NCBI RefSeq assembly: GCF_022458865.1
Contig: NZ_JAJNMU010000005.1
Location: forward strand, 62,001-126,000
DNA from: Paenibacillus periandrae
GTDB lineage: Bacteria; Bacillota; Bacilli; Paenibacillales; NBRC-103111
Length of the DNA: 64,000 bases
Reading direction: 5' to 3'
Shown here piece by piece: positions 25,125 to 34,156 of this stretch. A program made the position numbers and the translations under genes. The notes beneath the pieces were generated by a model. It worked only from the letters and a program-made list of their open reading frames with translations. It did not search any database and was not told the origin of the DNA. Position 1 is the first letter of the stretch. Every line of letters starts with the position of its first letter.

Positions 25125-26309
25125 TTAGGTTTGTTGAATGTTAAGAACCGTTGAAGGGGCGAACGCACTCCCTTCGATAACGGCATGTGGTGCAATGACT
25201 TCGATTTTACCTATACTGCCTTCGATTCGAGTCCCATCCTTGATAATGGCTCCTTCTCCAATAATAGCATAAGCTATATGGACATCACGGCCTATTTTCA
25301 CATTAGGCATTAGCACGCTATTCGCGACCACACTGCTTTCAGCCACCTGGACGCCATAGAACACGACTGTGCGCTGTACGTCGCCAAGCACCGCATTGTT
25401 CCAATGGGAAAGTGAGGAATCGTGCTCGTCTGTCCGTGATATCGGAGAACGTCCGCTTCCCATATATTGGTCGCGGCTGTAGGTCTGCCATGCATGAGGA
25501 TCAGGCTCGAGATGCGGCTCCATATCCTGCTCCAATAGATCCATGTGGGCTTCCCACAAACTATCTACCGTACCCACGTCACGCCAATAGCCTTCAAAAG
25601 GATAGGCATATAACTTGCCTCCCAGACGAAGCATATGCGGAATAATATCCTTGCCAAAATCATGACTCGACTTCGGATTTTCCGAATCCTCAATAAGCAT
25701 CTTTCGCAAATACGACCATTTGAATATATAAATACCCATCGAAGCAAGAGTGCTCTGAGGCTTGGTCGGCTTCTCAACAAAATTCACGATACGCTTACTC
25801 TCATCTACCCCGACGATACCGAAGCGATGGGCTTCAGCGAGAGGCACCTCCATGACCGACACCGTAGCATCAGCCCCACTAGCAATATGGACGTCTCTTA
25901 GCTTGCGATAATCCATCGAATAAATATGGTCGCCGGATAAAATCAATACATCGTCCGGGTTGTGATCGTCGATAAAGCTCAGGTTTTTGTAAATAGCATC
26001 GGCTGTTCCCAGATAACCGCACGGGTCCTCCGGAGACGCCGCCAGCAAAGAAACACCATCCGCATCGGAGCCGTATAAGCCCCAAGGCTCGCCACCGCCT
26101 ATATGCGTATGCAGTGATTCGGACGCATATTGCGTTAGAACCCCAACGGTATGAATGCCGGAATTGGCACAGTTGCTTAAAGGGAAATCGATAATGCGAT
26201 ATTCACCCCCAAAGGGAACGGCAGGCTTAGCCAAATTATTCGTCAAAGGAGAAAGTCTGCGCCCTTCACCTCCTGCAAGAAGCATGGCAATGCAATCTTT
26301 TTTAGACAT
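25125..26309 (-). CDS. glgC: glucose-1-phosphate adenylyltransferase (ADP-glucose pyrophosphorylase)
   Basis: GlgC makes ADP-glucose from glucose-1-phosphate and ATP, the committed step of bacterial glycogen synthesis. It has 394 residues. The N-terminal nucleotide-binding loop [16 protein letters not shown] is followed by [14 protein letters not shown] and, near 125, [11 protein letters not shown]. The C-terminal third is the left-handed beta-helix ([18 protein letters not shown]). The ATG at 26309 follows GGAGGG. glgD, glgA and glgB are absent here, so this is a detached copy. A nearby GH13 amylase suggests alpha-glucan metabolism as the local theme. Confidence 0.9.
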   Translation of the reverse strand: MSKKDCIAMLLAGGEGRRLSPLTNNLAKPAVPFGGEYRIIDFPLSNCANSGIHTVGVLTQYASESLHTHIGGGEPWGLYGSDADGVSLLAASPEDPCGYLGTADAIYKNLSFIDDHNPDDVLILSGDHIYSMDYRKLRDVHIASGADATVSVMEVPLAEAHRFGIVGVDESKRIVNFVEKPTKPQSTLASMGIYIFKWSYLRKMLIEDSENPKSSHDFGKDIIPHMLRLGGKLYAYPFEGYWRDVGTVDSLWEAHMDLLEQDMEPHLEPDPHAWQTYSRDQYMGSGRSPISRTDEHDSSLSHWNNAVLGDVQRTVVFYGVQVAESSVVANSVLMPNVKIGRDVHIAYAIIGEGAIIKDGTRIEGSIGKIEVIAPHAVIEGSAFAPSTVLNIQQT

Positions 26310-26395
26310 CAATAATCCCTCCCTGTCATAGGTTGTATGTTCTATTAAACGCTCCTGCGCCTAATTGAAACCGCCGACAGCCTTAAACCGACTTG

Positions 26396-27466
26396 TTATT
26401 CATAGCGAAAAACGAATAGACGATTGATCCTGAGCAAGACAATTTTCACCACCATGTAAACCGGAATTGCTAGTAGCATACCCAGAATACCTGCCAAATT
26501 CTCACCAACCAGCAGTAATAATACAATCGTCAACGGATGCACATCCATCCGTTTCCCAAATACATGTGGAGCCAGCAGTGTATCGTCCAGCTGTTGGGCG
26601 ACAATAATGAGCAGAGCTACCCACATCATCATCGGATACGATTGCGTAAAGGCCACGATCAATGCAGGTACCGCGCCAATAATCGGGCCAATGAACGGAA
26701 TCAGATTGGTGACAGCCACGATGATTGCGAGAAGCAGCGGATACGGCAGTCCTATGACCAGAAAGCCCACATAAATCACAGCACCGAGACAGACACTGAT
26801 AATAATACGCCCCATAATATAACCGCTCAGCACGCCGTCGATTTCCTCAAGCGTTTCCCGAGCTACATGTGTATACCCCTTGGGCAGCATGGCTATTACG
26901 TTCTCCATCGCTTTGTGTCCACCAATCAACAAATAATACAAAATAATCGGAATCGTTGTTATCAGCAGTAAAATGCTGGTCATAAAGCTCATCATATTGC
27001 TTAAATAGTTAGTTGCATACGTAATCGCATTGTTGACATATTCCGCAATTTTGGTAGAGAGATCGCCATGATCTTTTGTGAAGTAAGCGGCAAGCAGCCG
27101 ATTTTGCTGCAGTTTTTCAATCTGCGCTTTGGTGCTCTCGACCAATTCAGGCACATTCATAATAAAATTTTGGATCTGGGCTTGCAGCATCGGGCCGAAT
27201 GCAACAACAAACAGCACGGTCAGGCTCGTAATGACAAAATAAATCAACAAGGTGCCTACCGCGCGATTAATGCCTTTTTTCTCCAAAAAGTTAACGAGCG
27301 GCCGGATCATATAGTACAAAAATCCCGAGATCAAAATCGGCACAAACAAAGTTTGGAACATCATCAGCAGCGGACTAAACAGATAACCGACCCGATCCAT
27401 CAAATTAAAGATGATTAAAACCAGAATAATACCGATACACAACCGAAAAAATTTATTTTGCAGCAT
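26396..27466 (-). CDS. AI-2E family transporter (YdgH/PerM type)
   Basis: An integral membrane protein of 356 residues with about seven to eight hydrophobic segments and a soluble middle insertion (QIQNFIMNVPELVESTKAQI region). Near the C-terminus, LIPFIGPIIGAVPALIVAF and MDVHPLTIVLLLLVGENL are family hallmarks. Members are named for TqsA, but many are Na+/H+ antiporters or of unknown transport. I took the ATG at 27466, after CGGGAGTGGTCATC, so it starts 53 bp after the amylase stop and is probably co-transcribed. An 18-codon extension upstream is open. Confidence 0.87.
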   Translation of the reverse strand: MLQNKFFRLCIGIILVLIIFNLMDRVGYLFSPLLMMFQTLFVPILISGFLYYMIRPLVNFLEKKGINRAVGTLLIYFVITSLTVLFVVAFGPMLQAQIQNFIMNVPELVESTKAQIEKLQQNRLLAAYFTKDHGDLSTKIAEYVNNAITYATNYLSNMMSFMTSILLLITTIPIILYYLLIGGHKAMENVIAMLPKGYTHVARETLEEIDGVLSGYIMGRIIISVCLGAVIYVGFLVIGLPYPLLLAIIVAVTNLIPFIGPIIGAVPALIVAFTQSYPMMMWVALLIIVAQQLDDTLLAPHVFGKRMDVHPLTIVLLLLVGENLAGILGMLLAIPVYMVVKIVLLRINRLFVFRYE

Positions 27467-27519
27467 GATGACCACTCCCGTGCAGTTGTTAAAAAAAGTA
27501 ACCGATCCTACTGTCAGCA

Positions 27520-29268
27520 TTACTGCAGGGAGCGATATAAAATTCGGTAGCCGAATTCCTCAAGCTGAATAAACATCCGCCCATCCTTTGTCCGCACAGG
27601 CTCGCCCGTCAGCCCATCAACCCAATCGTTCGTTTCCATCGGGTGACTCAATATCGTCTTGTCTCCTGTATTGTTCATCCATACCGTAAAATGCACCCGA
27701 TGGTTTAAGCGTTCATAAATAATGCGACGATCACCATGCTCCGCTCTCAAAAACCGGAAGCTTCCGGATACGAGCACCTCATGCTTACGGCGCAGCGCAA
27801 TCAGCAGCTTATAAAAGTCGAACAGCTCGCGATCCTGCTTGGCCTCATCCCATTCCATACATTTGCGGCAATCCGGATCCTCTCCGCCAGTTAGTCCAAT
27901 CTCATCTCCATAAAAAATGCACGGTGTCCCCATAAATGTCAGCAAAAATACGACGCACAGCTTTAATCTTCGCTTATTGAATCCGACACGGTCCATCACC
28001 CGAGGGGTATCGTGGCTGCACAGTAAATTGAAAATCACCTCGTTTGTCTGCTGCGGGTAACGAATCAACAGTCCGCTGATACTGGTTGCGAAGTCAAAAC
28101 CATCCATTCGCGAATCAGAGAAAAATTCCAGCAGCTTATTGGAAAACGGATAATTCATCACCGAATCAAATTGGTCGCCGAGCAGCCATTTCAGAGAATC
28201 GTTCCACACCTCGCCAACAATATAGGCGTTCGGATTAGCAGCCTTCACGACATCACGAAACTCCCTCCAAAAATAATGGTCGATTTCATTCGCCACATCC
28301 AGACGCCATCCGTCGATACCGACCTCCTTGACCCAATATTCAGCGACCTCCAGCAAATACTTTTTTACAGCAGGATTGGACGTATTCAGCTTAGGCATAT
28401 GTCCATAAAAGCCGAATGTGTCATAGCTCGGAATGCCGTCCTTTGTAGCAAGCGGATAGCTGTTAATGTGAAACCAGCTGGCATATTGCGATTTCATCCC
28501 TTTTTTCAATACATCCTGAAAAGGAGGGAACTGTTCACTGCAGTGATTGAACACGGCGTCCAGCATGACCTTGATCCCTTTAAGGTGGCAGGCTTGGACC
28601 AGCTCACGGAGCAGCGCATTGGTTCCAAAATGGGGGTCTACCTTTTTGTAATCCACAATATCGTATTTATGATTAGAGGGCGCTTCAAATACAGGCGTCA
28701 AATACAGTGCTGTAATACCCAAATCCTGCAAATAATCGAGATGGTCCATGATTCCCTGAAGATCACCGCCAAATGAGTTCTCATAAGTCGGTTTACCCCC
28801 CCACCGTTCGGTGTGAGCCGGATTAATCGATGGGTTTCCGTTTGCAAATCGCTCCGGAAAGATCTGATAAAATACTGCTCTCTTCGCCCATTCCGGAACG
28901 GTATGCAGGTCGATTTCATGGATATAGGGGATATCATAGTAGCCTCCGGTCGGCATAGGCCTGTAGCTCAATACACCATTTTCCGTCAGCCACACCGTCT
29001 CAGACCCCGCCCGGATGCGAAAACAATAGGAAACGCGCTTGTTATAAGGCTTGATACTAGCCTCCCAGTAATCAAACATTTTGTCTGCCCCCGTTTTCTT
29101 AAGGGGATATTCCCGATAAAACCGGTTCCAGTTATACTTATCGCCCGTCTCCGCTGTCACTTCCTCCACATCATCCCGTTTCGTTCGAACTCGAACGTGG
29201 ATGGTATCCTTGTCATAAGCGTAGGCCCAGTTATTTTGGGCAATGTGGTAAAAGCCTTCAAGCAGCAT
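27520..29268 (-). CDS. GH13 alpha-amylase family enzyme (neopullulanase/cyclomaltodextrinase type)
   Basis: A 582-residue glycoside hydrolase without a signal peptide, so probably cytosolic, acting on maltodextrins, cyclodextrins or pullulan. The N-terminal ~120 residues form the beta-domain found in the neopullulanase subgroup. The (beta/alpha)8 barrel shows region I DAVFNH (near 240), the nucleophile in GWRLDVANE (near 325), the acid/base in IVGEVWND (near 358) and the third carboxylate in LLCSHDTPR (near 422). The C-terminal domain ends LEEFGYRILYRSL. The ATG follows GGAGATGGTTGG. It is first in a leftward operon with the AI-2E-family transporter. Confidence 0.92.
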   Translation of the reverse strand: MLLEGFYHIAQNNWAYAYDKDTIHVRVRTKRDDVEEVTAETGDKYNWNRFYREYPLKKTGADKMFDYWEASIKPYNKRVSYCFRIRAGSETVWLTENGVLSYRPMPTGGYYDIPYIHEIDLHTVPEWAKRAVFYQIFPERFANGNPSINPAHTERWGGKPTYENSFGGDLQGIMDHLDYLQDLGITALYLTPVFEAPSNHKYDIVDYKKVDPHFGTNALLRELVQACHLKGIKVMLDAVFNHCSEQFPPFQDVLKKGMKSQYASWFHINSYPLATKDGIPSYDTFGFYGHMPKLNTSNPAVKKYLLEVAEYWVKEVGIDGWRLDVANEIDHYFWREFRDVVKAANPNAYIVGEVWNDSLKWLLGDQFDSVMNYPFSNKLLEFFSDSRMDGFDFATSISGLLIRYPQQTNEVIFNLLCSHDTPRVMDRVGFNKRRLKLCVVFLLTFMGTPCIFYGDEIGLTGGEDPDCRKCMEWDEAKQDRELFDFYKLLIALRRKHEVLVSGSFRFLRAEHGDRRIIYERLNHRVHFTVWMNNTGDKTILSHPMETNDWVDGLTGEPVRTKDGRMFIQLEEFGYRILYRSLQ

Positions 29269-29420
29269 CCAACCATCTCCCCATTTTCCCCATTAGCTTG
29301 CAGCTATGCATTTACCTTCTCCTTAACCATTTCGGAATTCGCTTAAACAAGCGGCTTTTTCTGACATGGGGACAAGAGGAAGGATGGAAATATGAGTTCA
29401 TTTAACGTTATCGAAATATT

Positions 29421-29450
29421 TTGGGCGACAATTATAAAATCTGGTAAAAT
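29421..29450 (+). promoter_or_regulatory. predicted sigma-A promoter upstream of the nuclease-like gene
   Basis: TTGGGC (29421-29426) and TAAAAT (29445-29450) are separated by 18 bp. The predicted start near 29457 would coincide with the ATG of a 17-codon frame, leaving almost no 5' leader for it. The rest of the 300-bp gap 29269-29568 shows only a weak CGCTT-AAAC-AAGCG hairpin near 29340-29353. Confidence 0.6.
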
Positions 29451-29481
29451 AATAATCATGAATATGGTTGTGAAGCACACG

Positions 29482-29527
29482 CCGCTTATCAGGTCAGCAT
29501 TGGCTGCTTGAAAAGCGGTTTTTATTT
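29482..29527 (+). terminator. intrinsic terminator inside the leader of the nuclease-like gene
   Basis: CCGCTT (29482-29487) pairs with AAGCGG (29513-29518), followed by TTTTTATTTT. It lies between the predicted promoter and the start of the gene at 29569. It would thus end a short RNA of roughly 70 nt or act as an attenuator. A 17-codon frame, MNMVVKHTPLIRSALAA (29458-29511), overlaps it but has no ribosome site. Confidence 0.55.
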
Positions 29528-29568
29528 TGGGTATTGAATAGAACCAATAGGGAAAGGGGCCGAAAGCT

Positions 29569-30252
29569 ATGAATCCGGATTTTATCGAAGCTTACCATGC
29601 TTTTTTGAGAGAACATGCGGGATCCCGACAGGGTGAAAGATTACGTCGACTTACTGAAGGACATGGATTCGCAGAGAAACTTTTTGTCGAGCAGGTTTGG
29701 TGGCCTGCATTTGGTAATTTTGATAACCTTCATCCCGAATATGAAATCAGTGATTTTCGCGATGGTTCCCGTTTCCTAGACTTTGCACTGCTTCGCAATA
29801 GCGTTCGTCTAGCTATTGAAATTGATGGGTTTGGCCCCCATTCGCAAAAAATAAGCCGTTCCCAATTTTCTGATCAGTGGATGCGTCAAAATCATCTGAT
29901 TATCGACGGCTGGAAGGTATTGCGATTTTCTTATGATGATGTCAAGGATCGACCACGAATGTGTGAGCAACTGATCCAGCAATTTATGGGTAAGTGGTTT
30001 GGGCTCAAGCCTGTGTACCACAAACGCATTTCCAGTGAAGAAAAGGAAATTATTCGGCTGGCAGTGCGCCTTCATCGTTTGCTTACACCTAAAGATGTAT
30101 GTATAGAGCTCGATATCGAACAACAAAAAGCAAGAAAACTATTGCACGGACTTATAGAAAAGGGGCTGCTGCTGCCGGGTGGAATGGGACGTAAACGGAT
30201 TGCCTGCTATCAACTGTCAAAGACTTTACATATGGAGGAGTTGGGCTTATAA
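29569..30252 (+). CDS. predicted DUF559-like endonuclease-fold protein with winged-helix tail
   Basis: A soluble protein of 227 residues. The first ~145 residues contain a restriction-like (PD-(D/E)XK, DUF559/Vsr-like) core: FLDFALLRNSVRLAIEIDGF (near 68-87), a later Gln-rich segment and DGWKVLRFSYDDV (near 122). The acidic D-E-I-D pattern fits the fold, but I cannot confirm all catalytic residues. The C-terminal ~75 residues look like a winged helix (LTPKDVCIELDIEQQKARKLLHGL) that could bind DNA. The ATG is preceded by GGGAAAGGGGCCGAAAGCT, a loose ribosome site. It stands alone, with a terminator in its leader. Its role is unknown: repair, restriction and regulation are all possible. Confidence 0.75.
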   Translation: MNPDFIEAYHAFLREHAGSRQGERLRRLTEGHGFAEKLFVEQVWWPAFGNFDNLHPEYEISDFRDGSRFLDFALLRNSVRLAIEIDGFGPHSQKISRSQFSDQWMRQNHLIIDGWKVLRFSYDDVKDRPRMCEQLIQQFMGKWFGLKPVYHKRISSEEKEIIRLAVRLHRLLTPKDVCIELDIEQQKARKLLHGLIEKGLLLPGGMGRKRIACYQLSKTLHMEELGL

Positions 30253-30312
30253 ACTCATGAATGCTGAGGATGAAGCTCTTGTGATTGAAAGTCTCTAAAG
30301 CTAGTGTTTTGG

Positions 30313-30543
30313 TACGATGTTTTTCATCATTAGACAGGTCTATTTGCTGCTTCGAGTGACTAATACGATGTTTTTCATCGCAACAGCCCTGTAAATCGGA
30401 GTTTTGCTACTTTTTAATGCTTGATACGATGTTTTTCATCTTTAGAAATATCTATTTGCTGCTTTGAGTGACTAATACGATGTTTTTCATCGTTAAAGGT
30501 TCAAAACATGAAACAAGAGGACATGACGATGTTTGACATCGTT
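30313..30543. repeat. array of five ACGATG-TTTTT-CATCGT palindromic repeats
   Basis: TACGATGTTTTTCATC recurs at 30313, 30364, 30425 and 30476, and a diverged copy, GACGATGTTTGACATCG, starts at 30525. Start-to-start spacings are 51, 61, 51 and 49 bp. Each copy is an imperfect hairpin (ACGATG/CATCGT). A larger unit of 68 bp (30313-30380) recurs at 30425-30492 with about five differences, so the array grew by block duplication. It fills the 363-bp convergent gap between the nuclease-like gene and a chemoreceptor gene. No coding capacity is evident. Confidence 0.9.
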
Positions 30544-30615
30544 ATATCCTCTTTGCTGGAAACAAATATCACTTCATTTACGCTTCTACCAATGCTTATC
30601 GCTATTTATTCCAAC

Positions 30616-32598
30616 TTACACTTTGAATCGATCCGCTGTCCCTTTCAGCTGACCAGCAGCCTCCATAAGTGTTACGGAACGGTCGCTCGTTTCTTCTGAA
30701 TCCTTCAATTGATGTACGGACGCATCCGCAAGCTGCTGCGCCTGATCTGCTGCCGATCCTGCAATACGCGCTATTTCTTCGATCCCAGCCGTAACTTCCT
30801 CCGTGCCCGCCGACATCTGCTCGGCCGCCGCTGATACTTCCTCCATCTGCGTCGATACCAGGTGCACCGAATTCAGCATGCGCAACAATGCCTGCTGCAG
30901 CTGCCTAACCTCGTTAACACCGTCCTCAACGTCCGCTCCACCCCGCTGCATCGCTTGTACGGCTGCTGTCATCGAGGCCTGGATATCCGTGATACGTTCG
31001 TTAATTTGCTGTGCAGATGCTTCCGATTGATCCGCCAGCTTTCTAACCTCACTGGCTACAACTGCAAAGCCCTTGCCCTGCTCACCTGCCCTCGCCGCTT
31101 CGATAGCCGCATTTAGCGCCAGTAAACCGGTCTGTGAAGCGATCCCGGAGATGACCTGCGCCATGCCTCCCACCGCCTGCATATCTTGCTCCAGCTTTTC
31201 AATCGAAAAGCCCACTTCCTGCGCGGATTGGCTCAAAGTCATCATCTGGTTGACGGCTTGCTCGGCCGCGCGGCTGCCCTGCTCCGCTTCTCGTACCAAT
31301 TCCTGCGTCGCCTCCGTCACATCGGCCGAAGCCTCGGCAATACGCTGGATCCCGATAGCCATCTCTTCCATCGCACGAGCGCTGTCCTCCGCACTGGTCG
31401 CTTGATGCCCAGCACCCATTGTGAGCTCCTGGACTGTCTGAGACATTAGCTGTGCATTGGTGTTCGAGCGTTCGGCACTGCTCGTCAAGTCACTGGAGAT
31501 CGTGCCGACCTGGTTAGACATCCTGCCTATCGTTCTCATCATCATCTGCAAATGAAAAATAAAGCGGTTAATTTCCTCAGCCAGCCTGTCCATTTCATCT
31601 TTACCACGAACCGGAATGCGATAGGTCAAATCCGCCTCCTGGGAGTTCAGATTGATCGCAGCCCGTAGCATAAACTTTAACTTCCGGGATACGATGGCTC
31701 CCGATAAGATGAATAATAGGATCAATACGCCTATGTATAATGCTGCCAGCTCGAGCCCTGATTTTAAACGCTGCTTGTTAATAAATGCGTCAGAGCCTTC
31801 CTTGGATAAGTCAACACGAACCGCTCCCCAGTGCTTGCCGTCAATGGTTAACGGATAAGCCAGGTCCCATCGTTCAAAAACCTTCTGTTCGACGACCTGC
31901 GAATATTTTTGCAGCAGCGGTTTGGTTGTATCTTGATAGGAAGCCGCCGAGTAGCCGACAATATCGTTGAATACGCGATTGCCCCGATATTTTTGACTTG
32001 TAAGTCCTGTAGCTCCCCATGCATCCTTAGAATCCTCACCTGTAAGACTCAGCTTCGTATTATGAGTCGCCACATAGCCATTAAAGTCGGGATTGGCTGA
32101 ATAGGCTATCGGTACCACAAAAACCACACTTTCATCGACCAAAAAGCCATCGATAACCCGCTTCCAATGATCATCTGTATATTCATCGTATGCGCTTGTA
32201 TACTTAAGCTCATATTGAGCGAGCGGAATCATCCGTCCGTCAAAAAGCTTTTGCTTCACGTCGCCGTAGGCGGGATCCTTGGAGCGCTTCTCAGCTTCCT
32301 TTTGACTTTCCGGCACGACCTGAAGCTTGTCATTAAACAAATTTTTCTTCAATTCCTCGCCAGTGAGCTTTTTGCCGCTTTTTAAAATTACCCCGTCCCT
32401 GATATCATCCTCAGCAATACTTTGCAATGCTTTGGAGAGAGAAATCACCATGGCGCTCCCTTTTTCAAAAAGCTGTGCTTCTGAATCGACACGAATCTTA
32501 TTCCACTCATAAGCATAAATAGCCCCAATCAATATAAGCAGAATCACACCTGTAAATAACATAAATCGTGCAGTTAATGAATGAGTCCACTTGAGCAC
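30616..32598 (-). CDS. methyl-accepting chemotaxis protein with extracellular sensor
   Basis: A chemoreceptor of 660 residues with classical topology. It has a membrane segment at about 10-28, an extracellular sensor of about 255 residues (Cache-like, with [15 protein letters not shown] and [13 protein letters not shown]), and a second membrane segment near 285-305. A HAMP region (about 307-360) follows. The cytoplasmic signalling domain has the tip sequence [20 protein letters not shown] near 485 and [14 protein letters not shown]. The start is GTG at 32598, after GGAGGTGTTACT. It is monocistronic. Unlike the receptor at 405-2615 its sensor is clearly outside the membrane. The ligand is unknown. 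Confidence 0.93.
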   Translation of the reverse strand: MLKWTHSLTARFMLFTGVILLILIGAIYAYEWNKIRVDSEAQLFEKGSAMVISLSKALQSIAEDDIRDGVILKSGKKLTGEELKKNLFNDKLQVVPESQKEAEKRSKDPAYGDVKQKLFDGRMIPLAQYELKYTSAYDEYTDDHWKRVIDGFLVDESVVFVVPIAYSANPDFNGYVATHNTKLSLTGEDSKDAWGATGLTSQKYRGNRVFNDIVGYSAASYQDTTKPLLQKYSQVVEQKVFERWDLAYPLTIDGKHWGAVRVDLSKEGSDAFINKQRLKSGLELAALYIGVLILLFILSGAIVSRKLKFMLRAAINLNSQEADLTYRIPVRGKDEMDRLAEEINRFIFHLQMMMRTIGRMSNQVGTISSDLTSSAERSNTNAQLMSQTVQELTMGAGHQATSAEDSARAMEEMAIGIQRIAEASADVTEATQELVREAEQGSRAAEQAVNQMMTLSQSAQEVGFSIEKLEQDMQAVGGMAQVISGIASQTGLLALNAAIEAARAGEQGKGFAVVASEVRKLADQSEASAQQINERITDIQASMTAAVQAMQRGGADVEDGVNEVRQLQQALLRMLNSVHLVSTQMEEVSAAAEQMSAGTEEVTAGIEEIARIAGSAADQAQQLADASVHQLKDSEETSDRSVTLMEAAGQLKGTADRFKV

Positions 32599-32746
32599 AG
32601 TAACACCTCCACAATGAGCTATAATATTTAATATTATACAATGATATATGCTAAAAGACCTAATACAAGGAATAACTATGTGTTTTTTAGATGAACATTC
32701 GACAAATTATTTTTTAATGGACATAGAGTCACACTTCAAACATTGC

Positions 32747-32782
32747 AAAAAGAGACTCCTTACATAACTAGAGCCTCTTTGT
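32747..32782. terminator. intrinsic terminator downstream of the methyltransferase gene
   Basis: AAAGAGACTC (near 32750-32759) pairs with GAGCCTCTTT with one mismatch. A-rich sequence on the left and TTTGTCTT on the right allow either direction, but only the leftward methyltransferase gene ends nearby. Confidence 0.6.
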
Positions 32783-32824
32783 CTTATATTTTCAAATACG
32801 CGTTCCTATAGGATTGGCTATAAG

Positions 32825-34051
32825 CTACTCCCCAATTATACCTGAGACAGCTAACAACGGCTGCAGCTCCTTGCTCATCGCTTTTTCCAGATAAGGCTCT
32901 GCGCTTAGCAGGCTGCGAAATTCCATATAGCTGCGGGCTGCTGCAGCCAGTTCACCAGCCTTTGGTGAGGCTGCTTTGACTGCCCGGATCAATATATTTT
33001 TGGGCGTATGCTCCATATCGATAAACTCAAGCAGCTGTGTTTTATAACCCAGCAGATCAAGCAGGCTGGCACGAATCGCGTCGGTTGCGAGCGCCGAGAA
33101 TCGTTCCTTCAGGATGCCATGCTGCAGCAGTGGAGCCAATACTGGAGCCTCCACCTGTCGAAACAATTCATGCTGACAGCAAGGCACTGACATAATAACA
33201 CCTGCTTGCCAGCGGATGGCTTTCTCCAGCGCAGCATCGGTAGCCGTATCGCAGGCATGCAAGGTGACGACCATATCCACTTGCTCCAACCCGTCATACT
33301 GGGCGATATCTCCAACGAGAAACTGGAGGCCCTCATAGCCGAAGCGTTCTGCCAAATCGCTGCAATGACGGATGACATCCTCCTTGAGATCCAGTCCGAT
33401 CACGCGAAGATCGAAGCCCTGTATCTCCTTCAAGTAGTGGTACAGGGCAAAGGTCAAATAGGATTTCCCGCAGCCAAAATCAATAATGTTCAATGTTCGG
33501 TCTGTTGGCAGATGCGGAACAATATCAGCGATCAGCTCAACAAATCGATTAATTTGCCGAAATTTATCGTACTTGGGCGCAAGTACCTTGCCTGAGGCAT
33601 TCATGATCCCAAGCTCAACTAGAAATGGCACAGGTGTGCCTTCCTCAAGCAAATAATTTTTTTTGCGATTGTGGGTAAGCTCGGTTGCCTGCTTCTTCGT
33701 GGGCGGCTTGGTCAAGATACCCAGCTTCCCCTTCTTGCTGATCAGCACCTGATAATCGGCATCCTTAGTCTGAAGCAGCCCCTGCCGAAATGCCTCTGAC
33801 AGCAATCGCTGAATCTGAGAGGCTGCAGCGGCGGGCAGCACGTTGTCATGCAGCACTTTATTGCCACAATACGAGCTGAACTGATAATGCAGCTCTCCTT
33901 TTAAGATGAGCGGCTTCACCGTCACCTTGCTGCAATCGGAGGGGTTATTAGGGCGTGGCTGACTAAAGGTGCCTTGAATCAGCGATTGCTTGGTTATGAC
34001 CTCGTCAACAAGTGTTTCCATGGATAACATATATATCAATTCTCCGTTCAT
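32825..34051 (-). CDS. SAM-dependent methyltransferase (Methyltransf_32 type)
   Basis: A protein of up to 408 residues. The N-terminal ~150 residues form an uncharacterised, perhaps RNA-binding part (SKKGKLGILTKPPTKKQ). The C-terminal half is a Rossmann methyltransferase: IIDFGCGKSYLTFALYHYL near 190, the acidic end of beta-2 (VIGLDLKEDV) and TLHACDTATDAAL near 265. SVPCCQHELF near 292 is the cysteine-containing motif of this family. The family is often predicted to act on RNA, but the substrate is unknown. Two starts are plausible: the ATG at 34051 (after GGAAG) and the ATG at 34030 (after CGGAGAA); I list the longer. It is monocistronic. Confidence 0.83.
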   Translation of the reverse strand: MNGELIYMLSMETLVDEVITKQSLIQGTFSQPRPNNPSDCSKVTVKPLILKGELHYQFSSYCGNKVLHDNVLPAAAASQIQRLLSEAFRQGLLQTKDADYQVLISKKGKLGILTKPPTKKQATELTHNRKKNYLLEEGTPVPFLVELGIMNASGKVLAPKYDKFRQINRFVELIADIVPHLPTDRTLNIIDFGCGKSYLTFALYHYLKEIQGFDLRVIGLDLKEDVIRHCSDLAERFGYEGLQFLVGDIAQYDGLEQVDMVVTLHACDTATDAALEKAIRWQAGVIMSVPCCQHELFRQVEAPVLAPLLQHGILKERFSALATDAIRASLLDLLGYKTQLLEFIDMEHTPKNILIRAVKAASPKAGELAAAARSYMEFRSLLSAEPYLEKAMSKELQPLLAVSGIIGE

Positions 34052-34156
34052 TCTCGTCTTCCATTACTTCCATATATATCCGTTCTTTCCGTTCTTCAGT
34101 GCTTCACTTCACTCGCTGTGTCCGACCGTCTATTCAAACTTAACCGCTAATGAATC

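Noticed and set aside
30313..30543. CRISPR-like regularly spaced repeat array
   Set aside because: Repeat units are short (16-18 bp), the spacers are similar to each other rather than unique, spacing varies, and no cas gene is near.
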